From positions 1,116,001 to 1,180,000 of the forward strand of contig JAESUZ010005528.1 of NCBI GenBank assembly GCA_017311185.1: 64,000 nucleotides of DNA. The letters run 5' to 3'. Positions within the stretch are counted from its first letter, which is position 1, and each line of letters begins with the position of its first letter. The notes beneath the pieces are model-generated. The model was not told the origin of the DNA. It searched no databases and saw only the letters and a list, made by a program, of their open reading frames with translations. Made by a program: the position numbers and the translations under genes. Source of the stretch: Proteles cristata cristata (Eukaryota; Chordata; Mammalia; Carnivora; Hyaenidae). Shown piece after piece: positions 43,131 to 54,155 of the stretch.

Positions 43131-44394
43131 TCCCCAGCGCCAGGAAAGTAGACAGGGGTTCGAACCGGTGGGAGGAGAGCGCAGGGGCGGCGGCTGCAGT
43201 GGGGGCCACCTTTCCCCCCGCCCTTCCGCACATCGCACCTGGGCGGAGCGAGGGAGTGGGGGAGCCCCCACGCTGCGCCCGCAGGCTGGGGAGCCGAGAG
43301 CTGGAGGGCGTGCGGGGAAACGCAGGGCGAGGGGGTGTGGGCATCTGATGAGGGGAGACTTGGCTTCCAGGCCGGGGCCGCGGGCAGAGGTGGGTCTTTC
43401 CACGTTTGGGCCCCTAGGTGGGTCCTTCTGGTTGTTCCAGGCGCTTTAACGGATGCGGGAAGGCGAGGCTCTTTCCTCCTTTGCACCCCAGCAATCTTGA
43501 ATGGAAGACCATTTGCGGGAGGGAGCCTAGACTGCTTGTTGCAAAGGTGGGGCGGCCCCCGGGCTCCGTTTATCCAGGTGGGCTACCAAAGGCCTGGAAG
43601 CACCTCGTTTAACCCTTCTCTCTCCGAGGAGGTGCACGCCCCTCTTCAAGCAGCGCCTTTGGCTCGGAGTCCAGTTCCGGGTTTCCCCTGGCCCATAGCA
43701 GAATTTGGAGGTTGCGTGGGGCCGGAGCCGTTTCCAACCCCCCGGGCCTCCTTGCTCAGGCCTCCCACGTGCAGGCTTTGGGGGTTACAACCGTGTCCGC
43801 GGTCGCCCGGTAGAAGTCTGCTGCTCTCTCGTAACCCGCTGGGAGAAAGCAGAGCTCAGCGCAGTCTCGTTTTCCGGGCCCCACGCCTTGGCCAGACCCT
43901 TCCGGAAGAGACGTCGACTTGCCAGGGCTCCGGGGGAGGAATCCTGAGGTCGGTCACTCTCAGCCTGGGGCACCCCCGGAGCAGCCAGCTCCAGTGTCCC
44001 CGCGGCCACCTTCAGAGCCCCGAGGAGCGGGAACGGGGATTCCCTCCGCGCAGACTCCCCGGTGCGGCTCCCAGCACAAAGGCCACACCCTCACAGGCCA
44101 GGCATCGCAGGGGACAGAGCGTTGGCTTCTGCCGAATTACCTGGACACCTGAGGTAGGATCCCAGAATCAAGTCCCTCACCCCGCGAGAATTTTACCTCC
44201 AGAGCCAGTTTCCTTCCAGAGGCTTATCACCTGGCTTTGTGCGCAGGCCACTTCCCTCTGCGTGGAGAAACAGGTTGGAACAGGTCCCTGGGGAACTCTT
44301 GAAGGAAGACTTCAATTCCACACCAAAGTGTCCCTGTCTGGCCCAGCCCGACCCCTCCCCGCTGCTGAGATAGCCTGGGGAGACAGGTAGTAGT

Positions 44395-44640
44395 AATAAT
44401 AATCAGCGCCAAGGTTTACTGAGCCCTTACTCTGTGCCAGGCACTATTCTTGATATTTTGCCCGAACTGTCTTAATTTTACTCCTCACAACAACCATGGA
44501 GAACAAAATTATTTTTCCCTCATTTTATGGGCGAGGAAACTACACCATGGAGAACTTAAGTTATTTGTTCATTGTCATTCAGCCAGTAAAGTGGTGGAGT
44601 TGGTTAATCTTATAGGTAGAGAACCTTGGGCGTGTCCTAA
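44395..44640 (-). repeat. MIR SINE
   Basis: Antisense MIR: AAGGTTTACTGAGCCC, CTCTGTGCCAGGCACTATTC, CCTCATTTTATGGGCGAGGAAAC, CATTCAGCCAGTAAAGTGG. It marks the end of the CpG-rich zone. Confidence 0.8.
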
Positions 44641-47557
44641 GCTCCCAGCCCTATTCGGTACTCAAGACCTTTTGCCCACTACAAAAAGTATGGGTGAGGG
44701 TTCCCAGCCCTTTACTCCAAACCCTGGAGGCATACTAGGTAAGTGCCATTCCTTGCCTCTAGCACTTGGGAGACTGATGGGGAATCTCACCCCTCTCAGA
44801 GTCTCCTGGGGTGCATCTTTGTAGAATGGGATCCTGGTGCTGGAAGCAAATTTAGGAAACTGGATGCTGGCAATGAACTTCTTTTCGGAAGCTTTTGGTA
44901 GACATACCCCTTTAAAATATGAGGAGAAGTGGAAAGGAGGGAATCCGAATGTGAGCAGAGATCTCTAGTTACAGACTGTAGAAACTGCATTTTGCACATG
45001 AGTCCTGTTCTAGTGATGGAGTCACAGAGTATTAGAGCGAAAGGGATCTCAGCTATCACTGTCCCCAATCCAGAAGCAGGGAGGAGATTCGGTGATGTGT
45101 TCAGGGCTGCTCTGTGCATTCCTAAGACAGCCAGTAGTTTCTGACTCTTGGTCAAAATAAACTACGTTGATGTATAAATAGATTATGTTCACTGCATCTT
45201 AAAATTAATTAGGGAAAAACTTATTAACCAGAAAAAAATATATAACGGATACACCATCACAAATGTGCCTCATTTGCGAAAAACTTACAACCAAATACTT
45301 AGAAACCTTCAAATCAACAACATTTAACTAACCAGGCAAACCTTTGGATGATGTTAAATAAAATTGAATGGATCTTCAATCATTTTAACAGTCTTTTTGT
45401 CAAGAGGAGGAGCCCTGTCTGGCCTCACTCCCAAGTATTTGGAAAAAGAGGAGAAGACCTAGTAGATCAGAGGGGAAAATTCTTCTGAATACAATGAAGT
45501 GGGTATGATTTCTTACCCTTGGGCCACACTTTAGGGTGATGCAAATCTGAGGCAAAACATTGTCTTTTTAGTAGATATAGTGGATATAGAGAGGCTCGGA
45601 AAGGGGAAGCGTAGTTCTTTGCCACTTTCTCACCCACGGAGACCTTATAACAAAGGGACCTTCTTCAGCAGCCTAGCGATTCCATACAGCCCTAGTCATT
45701 CTTTAGGACAGAGTTTTCGTTTCCAAGAACATCCCATGTCTTTTCTCTGTAGCTAGGGTATATCAGGATGTCCTGCCCCCCGGAGACGAACCAAGAAAAA
45801 CTCAGCTGGAGTAAACAGAGAGGGGGATTGGGAAAAGCCTGTTTTCTTAGAGTCACATGTGGGGTGAGAATATAGGCAGACAGATGGTGGAAACTTGGTG
45901 CCTTTATGTCACCTACAATAGGGTTTCCATTCCTGATGTTGTGACAAGCCAGGACAGAAGCCCTCAGGCAGTGACTGGGGGTGGAGAAGGAGAAGGTGAA
46001 GGTGGGGGTCAGTGCTGTCAAGAACCTGGAGTGGGGGTGTATGGAAGCTTGGCGGATAAAGGGATTTGGGGTGTCAGGAATGGCCATAGAGAGCCTCCAC
46101 GGAGATACAGTTTTTTCCCTTTTACCCACCACCTCAGTTTGCCATCTATGTAGGGTTGACTGATCTGAATCCCAGAGTCCCCAGTTATCTCTCAAGGGGA
46201 GCATTCACTTTTTTGAGAATTTATGGGAAATGAATATTGTTTTATGCAAGTAAGAAAAAAATATGCATAGCTACTCTCATCTTCAGGGCGTACCGTGAAA
46301 ATTCAAATGATCCCAAGAGGAGTAGCCTTCTGAAGGTGCAGATGCTGGTTTTGTGAGATTGGAGCAGTGTTGGAGGAAAAAAGATGTACCATCGAAATTA
46401 GGTAGGACAAAATTCAAAAGTAATGGTCTCTCTTTTAGGAACCACAGGAAGAAGAATCCTTTTTGATCTGGGCCAACATCCTGGTTCCCAGTTCGTAGCT
46501 TTTCAGGGATGACAGGAGACTTAGCTGGAGCCTCATCCTGTTTATGTGGTTGGCATCCTCTCTACCTCTTTTTCTGTGGCTCCTATCTGGTGTAGTGTTA
46601 AAGGGCCCACACAAGCGCTTCTGCGGGGACAGTTCTTTTCGTGTGACTCTACCTTAAATCATATAAACTGCTATCCGTTTGCTGGCAGAATAGCAATTAC
46701 TATTAAACAACATGTTCTGGGGAAAAGATCATGAAAAAAAACCAATGAAGACTTTTCATTCGGAACACAATGAATGAAAGCATTTATGCTATACATAGCA
46801 TGAATTAAAATTCTCAGTTTGGGTTAGATATTTGAAAATGAAAACATAATCAGGGACTGGAACATCTGAGCTTGACCTACTTTTAGTAACAAGAGAAGCC
46901 ACATAATAAGTTTCTGTGGAGTTTGAAGAAGACGTTGGCGGAGTGAAAAAAGGTTCACTACGTAGAACTTGAGAAGCCTTACCCTCGTGTATTTTATTTT
47001 AGATAAATATGTAATATCTTAATTTATATTTAAGTTTGAAGATTCCATAAGATCAAGAAATCTAGTATTTTATCTGCAGGTTGTGACTGCGGTGAGCTTT
47101 ATTCTACAAGTGGTTGGGAATCACGGAGGAAGCTTTTATAATTTATAATTATATATCCCTTATAAAAACCCAGTGAATTAATACATTGCAACATGGCATA
47201 TTAAATGGCCATTTTATGAGAGAATGAAATCTCCAGTCTTCTCAAGAGCTAACAGCCTTTGAACACACTATTTTCCCAAAGGGGATGAGTTATTGGCAAG
47301 GGCAATATAATTCATTTAAAGTAAATAAATAAACAGATATTTAGACAGAACCACCCTGATAAAAACAGATTTTTTTTCTTTAAGAGGATCAATGAACAGG
47401 TCAGTCAAGTTTATAAAATTTGTGGTTTCAGTTTATCCCAAGTTCTCCGAGCTGCTTCATATGTTAACAACTCCCCAGTGTAAGTGTCACTACGCTTCCA
47501 AATAGTTTTTTTTTTTAAATAAGAATTGTGCCTTGCCTTAGAATGAAATTGGAAACA
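44641..47557. other. non-coding, no gene recognised
   Basis: 2.9 kb, apparently mostly single-copy. The minus-strand frame 45,692-46,204 (170 codons) has no domain I recognise. A decayed element may lie at 45,010-45,110 (GTCACAGAGTATTAGAGCG). Confidence 0.45.
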
Positions 47558-47720
47558 GGGGTCTCTGAGTGGTTCAGTTGGCTAAGCATCTGACTCTCGA
47601 TTTCAGTTCAGTTCAGGATCCCACATTCGTGGGATCTAGCCCCACGGAGCCTGCTAGGATTCTCTCTCTCCCTCTCTCTCTGTCCCTCCTCTACATGTGC
47701 TCTCTCTCAAAATAAACATT
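47558..47720 (+). mobile_element. older SINEC, diverged
   Basis: Plus-strand head GGGGTCTCTGAGTGGTTCAGTTGG and GCATCTGACTCTCGATTTC; the B-box is decayed (GGGATCTAGCCCC). CT-rich body, then AAAATAAACATTG. Shorter and more diverged than the other copies; no clear TSD. Confidence 0.8.
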
Positions 47721-47839
47721 GTTTAGAAGAAGAAGTAAAATAGAAAGCAATAAAAAATAAAATACTGTGGGCCATTCTCAAACACAGAATAACACGACAA
47801 AATGAAGCGTGTCTTCAAATGCAGATGCGTTTCCTTTTT

Positions 47840-48089
47840 TCTTTCTTTTCTTTTTTTTTTTTAATGTTTTTATTTATTTCTAGGAGAGAGAGAGAGAGAG
47901 TGTGTGAGCAGGGGAGGGTCAGAGAGAGAGGGAGTCACAGACTGAAACAGGCTCCAGGCTCTGAGCTGGCAGTCAGCACAGAGCCCGACGCGGGGCCCGA
48001 ACCCACGAACCGCGAGATCACGACCTAAGTGAAAGTCGGACGCTTAACCGACTAAGCCACCCAGGTGCCCCTCTCTCTTTCTTTTCTTT
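47840..48089 (-). mobile_element. young-subfamily SINEC with 14 bp TSD
   Basis: TSD TCTTTCTTTTCTTT at 47,840-47,853 and 48,076-48,089. Body near consensus, with diagnostic variants (CTGAGCTGGCAGTCAGCAC, GACCTAAGTGAAAGTCGG, CGACTAAGCCACC) shared with the copies at 57,235 and 61,891. Confidence 0.93.
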
Positions 48090-51000
48090 ATTTCTTCCCT
48101 TTTGTTCTTTCTTCCTTTCATTTTTAGGCCACTGATACAATTTCCAGTCTACATGTGAGCATTCAGCACCTTGCTGGGAGAGTTGGCTATTTCAGGATGA
48201 ATGCTTCCCCTGGTGAGGGCAGAGAGGAGGTGCAGTGCACTTGTACGTTTGTCCAAAGCGAAAGCACACAGGTCACAAAGGCAGACACACTGGCTTTCTC
48301 TCTGGTCTCACCTCTTCACTTCGGATTTAGGAAAGCGGTGCTGGTAAAGGCCTGCTTACAGAGGGCTCCCCCTGATAGCAGTGACTAAGCAGTATCCTTT
48401 CCTTTTGCTACTCTGGGAATTTATGCATTGAGAACAATCCCGGTCCTGTCTCCTGACCTTCCCTAGACATCTGGTCAGCAGGGATTATCAGGCAAGCATG
48501 TTTTCCGTTCTCCTACAAATTGTATTTAAGTTTGCATTGGCAAAGGTAGGTACCCTTCTGCCGTGGAATGTTTTATTGTCATTTATTCAGGTGGTCAGTC
48601 TGTTTTTTGGTGGCTGCTTAGAAACGTGTTCCCTAGACAAAATTAATTCCCTTCCCTGATACAAGGTAGAGGGTAGGCACTTGGTGCCTGAAGTACCTAC
48701 CGCAAAATTCAAGAAGGAGGGAGGACTGATAGCCAGCTGCGTCAGGAGGGCGAAGAGAGAGGTAACCAAGATCCAGCACGGGTAGGTATAGGAGAGAAAG
48801 GGGGTGTGAGAAGTAGGTGAGGAGGGAAAACAGGCCACCTGAAGGAAGAAAACCCAGCTATGTTCACAGAAAGACTAAATGAGATTTGGTCGTACGCCAA
48901 ACCCGAGGGATAAGATTTAAAAGGCATAAAAACAAGAAGATAAAAAAAGCTAATGGGAGTGATAAAGGGACGAAGAAGTGTACAAGGAAAAATAATGTAC
49001 CCAAATAATTCCTCAAGGTGTAGGCCAACGGAAAGGCAGGCTAGCTGTTCAAGCCAGCGGGCCTGGTCTCATACCCTCATTCCCCTGTCCCTTGTTCATG
49101 TGGCTTCTCTGCCACCAGGCCAATGGCTCTTCATCCCATTGATGCCTTTGGCAGTCTGCCAAGCTTAGGGACCCCAGAATGATGTGTTTAAATGCTTAAA
49201 ACGCACTCCAGACTATTATAACAGTAGACACGCACACACACGTGCGCACACACACACGCGCACACACAGGCACGCACGCAAGCACGCACACCATTGTAAG
49301 CTCCTAATGTATGTGTAACACCAAGATCACTGATCATTTCTATCAGTGGCAAAGTCACTGGTGCAATACATGTCAGTATCGTAGCCTGTATTTATGATGG
49401 AATGAAATACGAAACCGTCGTTCAATGTTAGTAAGCCAAGTTGTGGCTTTTTTTCTGGTCCAGTTTGTGGATCACTTGAATTCTATTGCTAAAGGCCCTA
49501 GAGGTCTGCAACCCCAAGAACCTTGGATCCATATTTAGTATCTGCAATTAACACTGTTAGGAGTGCACTGGAACAGAGCTCCTAGCTGCGTTTATCTCTC
49601 TAGGATGGCTCTCTCTCTCTCTCTAGACCAATTTTCACTTCTCTGGCCCAAGGAACTGGCATTATCGGCCCTCTTCCTAGGAATCACGGTTGTAGGTAAT
49701 GCTGGGCAATGGCAAATCAAAAACACTGTTAGCTGAAAGAGACTCACATCAGGGGCACAGGCAGGCTGTGGGATGCCTCTGTAAGGACTAGAAAATAGAC
49801 TCCCTTGGAGAAGCAGCAGCCTCTGGCTCCCGGCTCAGTGAACATTGGCCTGTATCTCAGATCCCAATGGCTGCCTTGGCTCCGTGCCCCATCGCCTTGG
49901 CCAGTTTCACCTGAAGTGAGGTTGAATTACCAGACTACATTGCATTTCAGCTGAAAGTTGTAAGTTCCCCTCCAACATTCTTTTCCTCAAGGCAGAGCCA
50001 CCACAATGGCTTTTAAAGGTTCACTTCCTTTCCCAGCCTACTTTCTGCTTATCAGGAAATGGCCTCGGTGCCAGCAGGTGGATGGAGACCCATGGGGAAA
50101 GGTCCGGATCAGGAGAACTGAATTCTTAAACTGGTGAATAAGGCCATGTATGATAGAAAGAGGACTGTGGTCATAGAGTGTTTTCTAAACGGATGGCTCA
50201 TATTGTCCTGTGTTACCAGAGGATGACAGGATGTCCCTGATTGTGAAGATCACCATGTTTCTGTCTGTTCTATTTGGTGAAGTAGAACCTGCTTAATAGA
50301 AAAAGCTTTCCTAAGAAAGCTTTTGACTTTGCAGGAGGAGGCAACATCTCAGAAAATATCCTGTTTCTATGCAGGTACAGTATTTGGGAACCAGACAACC
50401 TCATTCTCCTTCTAGCTTTGACCTTAATCAGCACGATGTCTTTGGGATGATTAAGTTGACTGCCCTCTGCTCTACTTCCCCAGTAGACTGAAGGCTTTCT
50501 AGAGCCCCTTCCAGCTCTGTGGTCTCTAATGTCAAGGATGTGTCTGGCATTGTTTTATTTAGACTCCATCTGGTGGCTTTGCTGTTCAAGCTCACTTCTC
50601 TGCTTAGGCCCTCCAGCCCTGACCTGCCGTAGAACCAGTCATGCTGGGTAGACAGTCCACAGTCCTGAGGGTCTGTTGACCCCCAGAGCCCTTCCAGGAG
50701 CCCAGAACAAAAGGATGGTGGTGGTTGGCAGAGAGAGTGCTAGAGGGAAGTACAGCTGACGGGTAAGAAGGGATCGAGTAGGCAAAGGGTAAAGGCATTG
50801 CTGAGTTTCCTTGCAGCAGTAACTGTCCTCAGGAAAGTTGTAGAAAAGATGAAGGAGTGGGTCCCTGAAGTTTTGACTGGGTGCCTATCTTCATAACCCT
50901 GTGATGTGTCACTTCCTACTAAAACCTTTCAAATTACCCTTTGTTGTTTTACTGAGGACAGTTACATCCTTAGTAGGGCTTCATAGTTCCTTCCTCGGCT

Positions 51001-51404
51001 GGTCCTGCTTGTCTCTCACCGTGTCACCTTCGTAGGTACCTCCTGTACTCTGGTGTCGCTGAGTTGATGTGTTAGTACTGGGTAGTGCCACCAGTTGGTC
51101 ACATTTCCTTTTTCCAGCTCTGCGTTCCATGATATCATGTTGATAGCTCAAAATCCTCTATGGTAGGATTATTGGCACCACAGAAACCCACAGACAGTCC
51201 AAAGCAGGGCTTTTTTTCTCAGAGAATCCGTTGTTAAAATTTACCAGCAGACACCACTGCCCCGGCCCCACCAGGGACCTTGTGGTTGCTACCACAGAAC
51301 GTGCCTTTCCCAGTTCCTAACAGTTCACCTGACTGGGTCCCCCTCCTTTCTTCTCTTTTTCCTTTCTTCTGTCTCTCCTTTCCTTCTGTTTTTTCATCCA
51401 GGCG
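48090..51404. other. non-coding, no gene recognised
   Basis: 3.3 kb with no supported exon or nameable repeat other than the CA/CG tract at 49,225-49,292. Confidence 0.45.
49225..49292. repeat. CA/CG alternating tract
   Basis: ACACGCACACACACGTGCGC, then CACACACACGCGCACACACA: purine-pyrimidine alternation, Z-DNA-prone. Confidence 0.9.
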
Positions 51405-51640
51405 TCTATCCAGAGGTAGCCAGACTTGATTCTAATTCCCCTTCTGCAACTGAATGGCAGGGTGAGTGACTCTGAGAACATTTCCTAACCTTCAGTATGC
51501 CTAAATATCCTAAAACATCCATTTTCTCTAGGTGAAATGAATATAAGGATAGATAGTTGTGAGGCTTACAGGAGTTAATATGTATAAGGTGCTTTGAACA
51601 GCATCTGGCATATGATAAGTACCACTTAATTCTTTGTTTT
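51405..51640 (+). repeat. MIR SINE
   Basis: Sense MIR: CTTGATTCTAATTCCCC, CTTCAGTATGCCTAAATATCC, GTGAGGCTTACAGGAGTTAATATG, GGCATATGATAAGTACC. Confidence 0.7.
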
Positions 51641-51649
51641 TAATATGGA

Positions 51650-52200
51650 TCAAAACATTGCTGATTGCTTACTATGTGCCCAGCACGGAATATGCACCCA
51701 TGAAAGGAGGCTTAATAGAATAAACACAAAAAAGAGGCGCCGGGGTGGCCCAGTCAGTTAAGCATCCAACTTTGGCTCAGTTCATGATCTCACCATTCGT
51801 GGATTTGAGCCCCGCATCAGGCTCAGTGCTGACAGCTCATAGCCCGGAGCCTACTTCGGATTCTGTGTCTCCCTCTCTCTCTCTCTGCCCCTTCCCAGCT
51901 CACATTGTGTCTCTGTCTCTCAAAAATAAATAAACCTTTTTAAAAACCTTAAAAAAAATAAAATAAAACACACACAAAATATTCAAGAACAGAGGCCGGT
52001 TCGTTCTTCCCGTGGGGCCAGGGGTATTTGAACTGGATCCTGAAAGGTTGGTCAGCTACATGTACCAAACTGGCAAGATAGGCAGAGGCGTCCCAGGAAG
52101 AGGGAAGCCATGTGAGCACAGGTATGGAAGTGGGAACAGCATGAGCTGATAGGGTTTTGTGTAGCTGAGCAGGAGCCCGTGGAAGGAGAGTCTTTGATCG
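51650..52200 (-). repeat. L2 fragment interrupted by a SINE
   Basis: Left: GATTGCTTACTATGTGCCCAGCACGG (reverse L2 end). Right of the SINE: CTGAAAGGTTGGTCAGC, CCAGGAAGAGGGAAGCC, GCATGAGCTGATAGGG, as in the L2 3' UTR. Confidence 0.5.
51735..51960 (+). mobile_element. felid SINEC insertion
   Basis: Plus-strand head GGCGCCGGGGTGGCCCAGTC; the A-box is mutated and a B-box-like GATTTGAGCCCCGC is kept. A-rich tail AAAAATAAATAAACC. Imperfect flanks AATAAACACAAAA and AATAAAACACACACAAAA. Confidence 0.92.
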
Positions 52201-52479
52201 TGTCTGGGTTCTGGGTTATCCACGGGAAAGTGAGCTACAGTCTCCTCTTAGCTCTGCTCTTCTGTTGCCCTGTGCGAGGACAGATCTGAGCCTTGGTTTT
52301 CCCGAAAAAGTCAGAAATCCAGGATTTTATGTGAAACCTCCTGATGTTTAATGGTTGGACCAACTCAATTAAAAACAGAACAGAACAAAACACAAAACAT
52401 ATCCGCAGGCTCTATCCAGCCTCCTGCAGAAGAATGGAGTTCTAGGCTCCCAAGCCTGTGTAAAGATGATAAAATCTGC

Positions 52480-52640
52480 ACTTGGAATTCCTGATTTTGA
52501 ATAGGATTCTGCCATCAGCTGTGTGACCAGAGGTGAGAGTCCCTTCAGCTCCCTGAGCCCCGGGTTTCTGCTAAATGGCAATCATATTTCTTATCCTACA
52601 TATGTTGCTGTGAGGAGCCTTTTGGACTATGGAGATAAAG
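52480..52640 (+). repeat. MIR SINE fragment
   Basis: CAGCTGTGTGACCAGAGG, then TTCAGCTCCCTGAGCC and GTTGCTGTGAGGAGCC. Confidence 0.65.
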
Positions 52641-53689
52641 CCCTCGAAATGAACCAGACATGACTTAGAATTATTCCTAGACACTGTGTGTTGTGTTTGA
52701 GCCATCCATCCAGTACAGCCTGATTTAAGTCACCCAACGATACCGGAATGTCCTTATCTGCTTTTTCAGTTTTAACACTAGATAAGGGAAGGGACATGTA
52801 GGAATCTTTTCCCTCTTCGTTCTGTTAGAAACATGAAAGAGCTTGAGCTTCCATTGTGGAAGTCTGTATGTCAGAGATCCAGGTAAAGTTCTTGATTGCT
52901 TCCGCATGGATTCAAGACCATGGAGAAAGATGCCTCCAGCCTCTGGGGGGTGTGCTGATTATTTCTTTGAGGTGGCAGAGGATGGTCTGAAAGGAAGTCA
53001 GCTGTACTAAGGTTTAGAGTCAAAACCTGCATCTGGATTTCCGTACTTTCTTCTCTTTGATCCCTTCTCATGCCAGGCTGGCTTTGATCATCCAGGCTTT
53101 TAAGGAAACGATCAAACCTTGGAAGAGTCAAATTACATCTAGTGGAGTTGCTTTTCACATATCGGAGGGGTGAATCCACACCTACCCTGCTTCCTCAGCC
53201 TTGGCGGAAAGTGCTCTGTGATTGCAGTTTTGTGAAAACCTCATAATCATACATTGAATCTTGCTGTTATTCTGATTTTGTGTTATTTTCATTTGTTTTG
53301 TTGTACTGCCTGATTGAACCTGATCACAGGAAGCTTCAACGAGAAACGCAGGCCTTGGAGTAAGGACACCTGATTTTAAAAAGCATAGCACTTCTGAATT
53401 TTGACCTCACTGCAGAGATCTTATGAGTTCTGCTTTAGATGCTGACCTGAGAGCCTCAGAGCCTATTTTGCTTTCCTCCTAACCCTAAGCCACCCGGGTC
53501 CTGCAGACTGAGTTGTCTGGTGCTGTTCTGGCTCCCATCCTCTGTCGGTGTGTGAAACCCGCAGCCCTAACCACCGCAGAAGCCAAATGGCAGAGGAACC
53601 ACAGTCCCACTCTTCTGAGATAGAATTGAAAGACTGAGGTCTGTGGAATTAACATGACAGATGAAGTAGCACATTTGATATTAAAGAGT
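52641..53689. other. non-coding, no gene recognised
   Basis: The minus-strand frames at 52,725-53,391 have no domain I recognise and no splice context. Confidence 0.45.
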
Positions 53690-53990
53690 TATTAAAGCCC
53701 TAACCCCTAACGTGATGACATTTGGAGGTGGGGCCTTTGGGAGGTAATTAGGTTTAGATGAGGTGATGAGGGTGGGCCCTTCGTTATGGGATTAGCGCCT
53801 GATAAGAAGAGATTTTAGAGAGTTTGCCTCCTCTCTTTCCAACCACACCCACTGGAGAACAGTCCCCATGAGGATACAGAAAGAACATGGCCAGCTGCAA
53901 CTCCAGGAGAGAGCCCTCGAAAGACATCGGCCATGCCGGCACATTGGCGGTGGTGTTTGGTTATGGCAGCCCGAGGTGATTAATACAGGA
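53690..53990 (+). repeat. MST/MLT1-type LTR (ERVL-MaLR)
   Basis: CCCCTAACGTGATGACATTTGG, AGGTGGGGCCTTTGGGAGG, TAATTAGGTTTAGATGAGG, GATTAGCGCCTGATAAGAAG, CCATGCCGGCAC, then GGTTATGGCAGCCCGAGG. An internal gap lies between GGCAC and the 3' end. Non-coding. Confidence 0.82.
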
Positions 53991-54084
53991 GGTGACCACA
54001 GGTTAGTCTGGGCACGTAGCCACCTTGTGAAGCATTCTTTTGACCAAAGATGGGCCTGTGTTGGTACTAGTGTGAGTGATGTTC

Positions 54085-54155
54085 ACCACCAGCCTGGCAC
54101 ATAGTAGGCCTTCATTAACAACTTGTCAGATGAATGGACACGAATGAATGGAGTG
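54085..54155 (+). repeat. L2 LINE 3' terminus
   Basis: CCTGGCACATAGTAGGCC, TTCATTAACAACTTGTCAG, ATGAATGGAC. Confidence 0.7.

Larger units (their letters stand above)
41180..44140. promoter_or_regulatory. large CpG island (promoter)
   Basis: About 3 kb of GC-rich, CpG-dense sequence in an otherwise AT-rich window, not explained by a transposon. The densest part is 41,450-41,860. No TATA box is visible upstream; a GC-box-like CCGCCC lies at 41,189-41,194. A CpG island of this length is typical of promoters of developmental or widely expressed genes (established knowledge). Confidence 0.9.

Noticed and set aside
42182..43344. Minus-strand frames of 222 and 234 codons
   Set aside because: Proline/Ser-rich products without domains in a G-rich intron-like region where stops are rare; kept only as context for the 351-codon frame.
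45692..46204. 170-codon minus-strand frame
   Set aside because: No domain, no splice signals, and it lies in the proposed intron; most likely chance.
50071..50083. CTCF-like motif (CCAGCAGGTGGAT)
   Set aside because: Only a partial match to the CTCF core; such matches are common by chance and cannot be supported from sequence alone.
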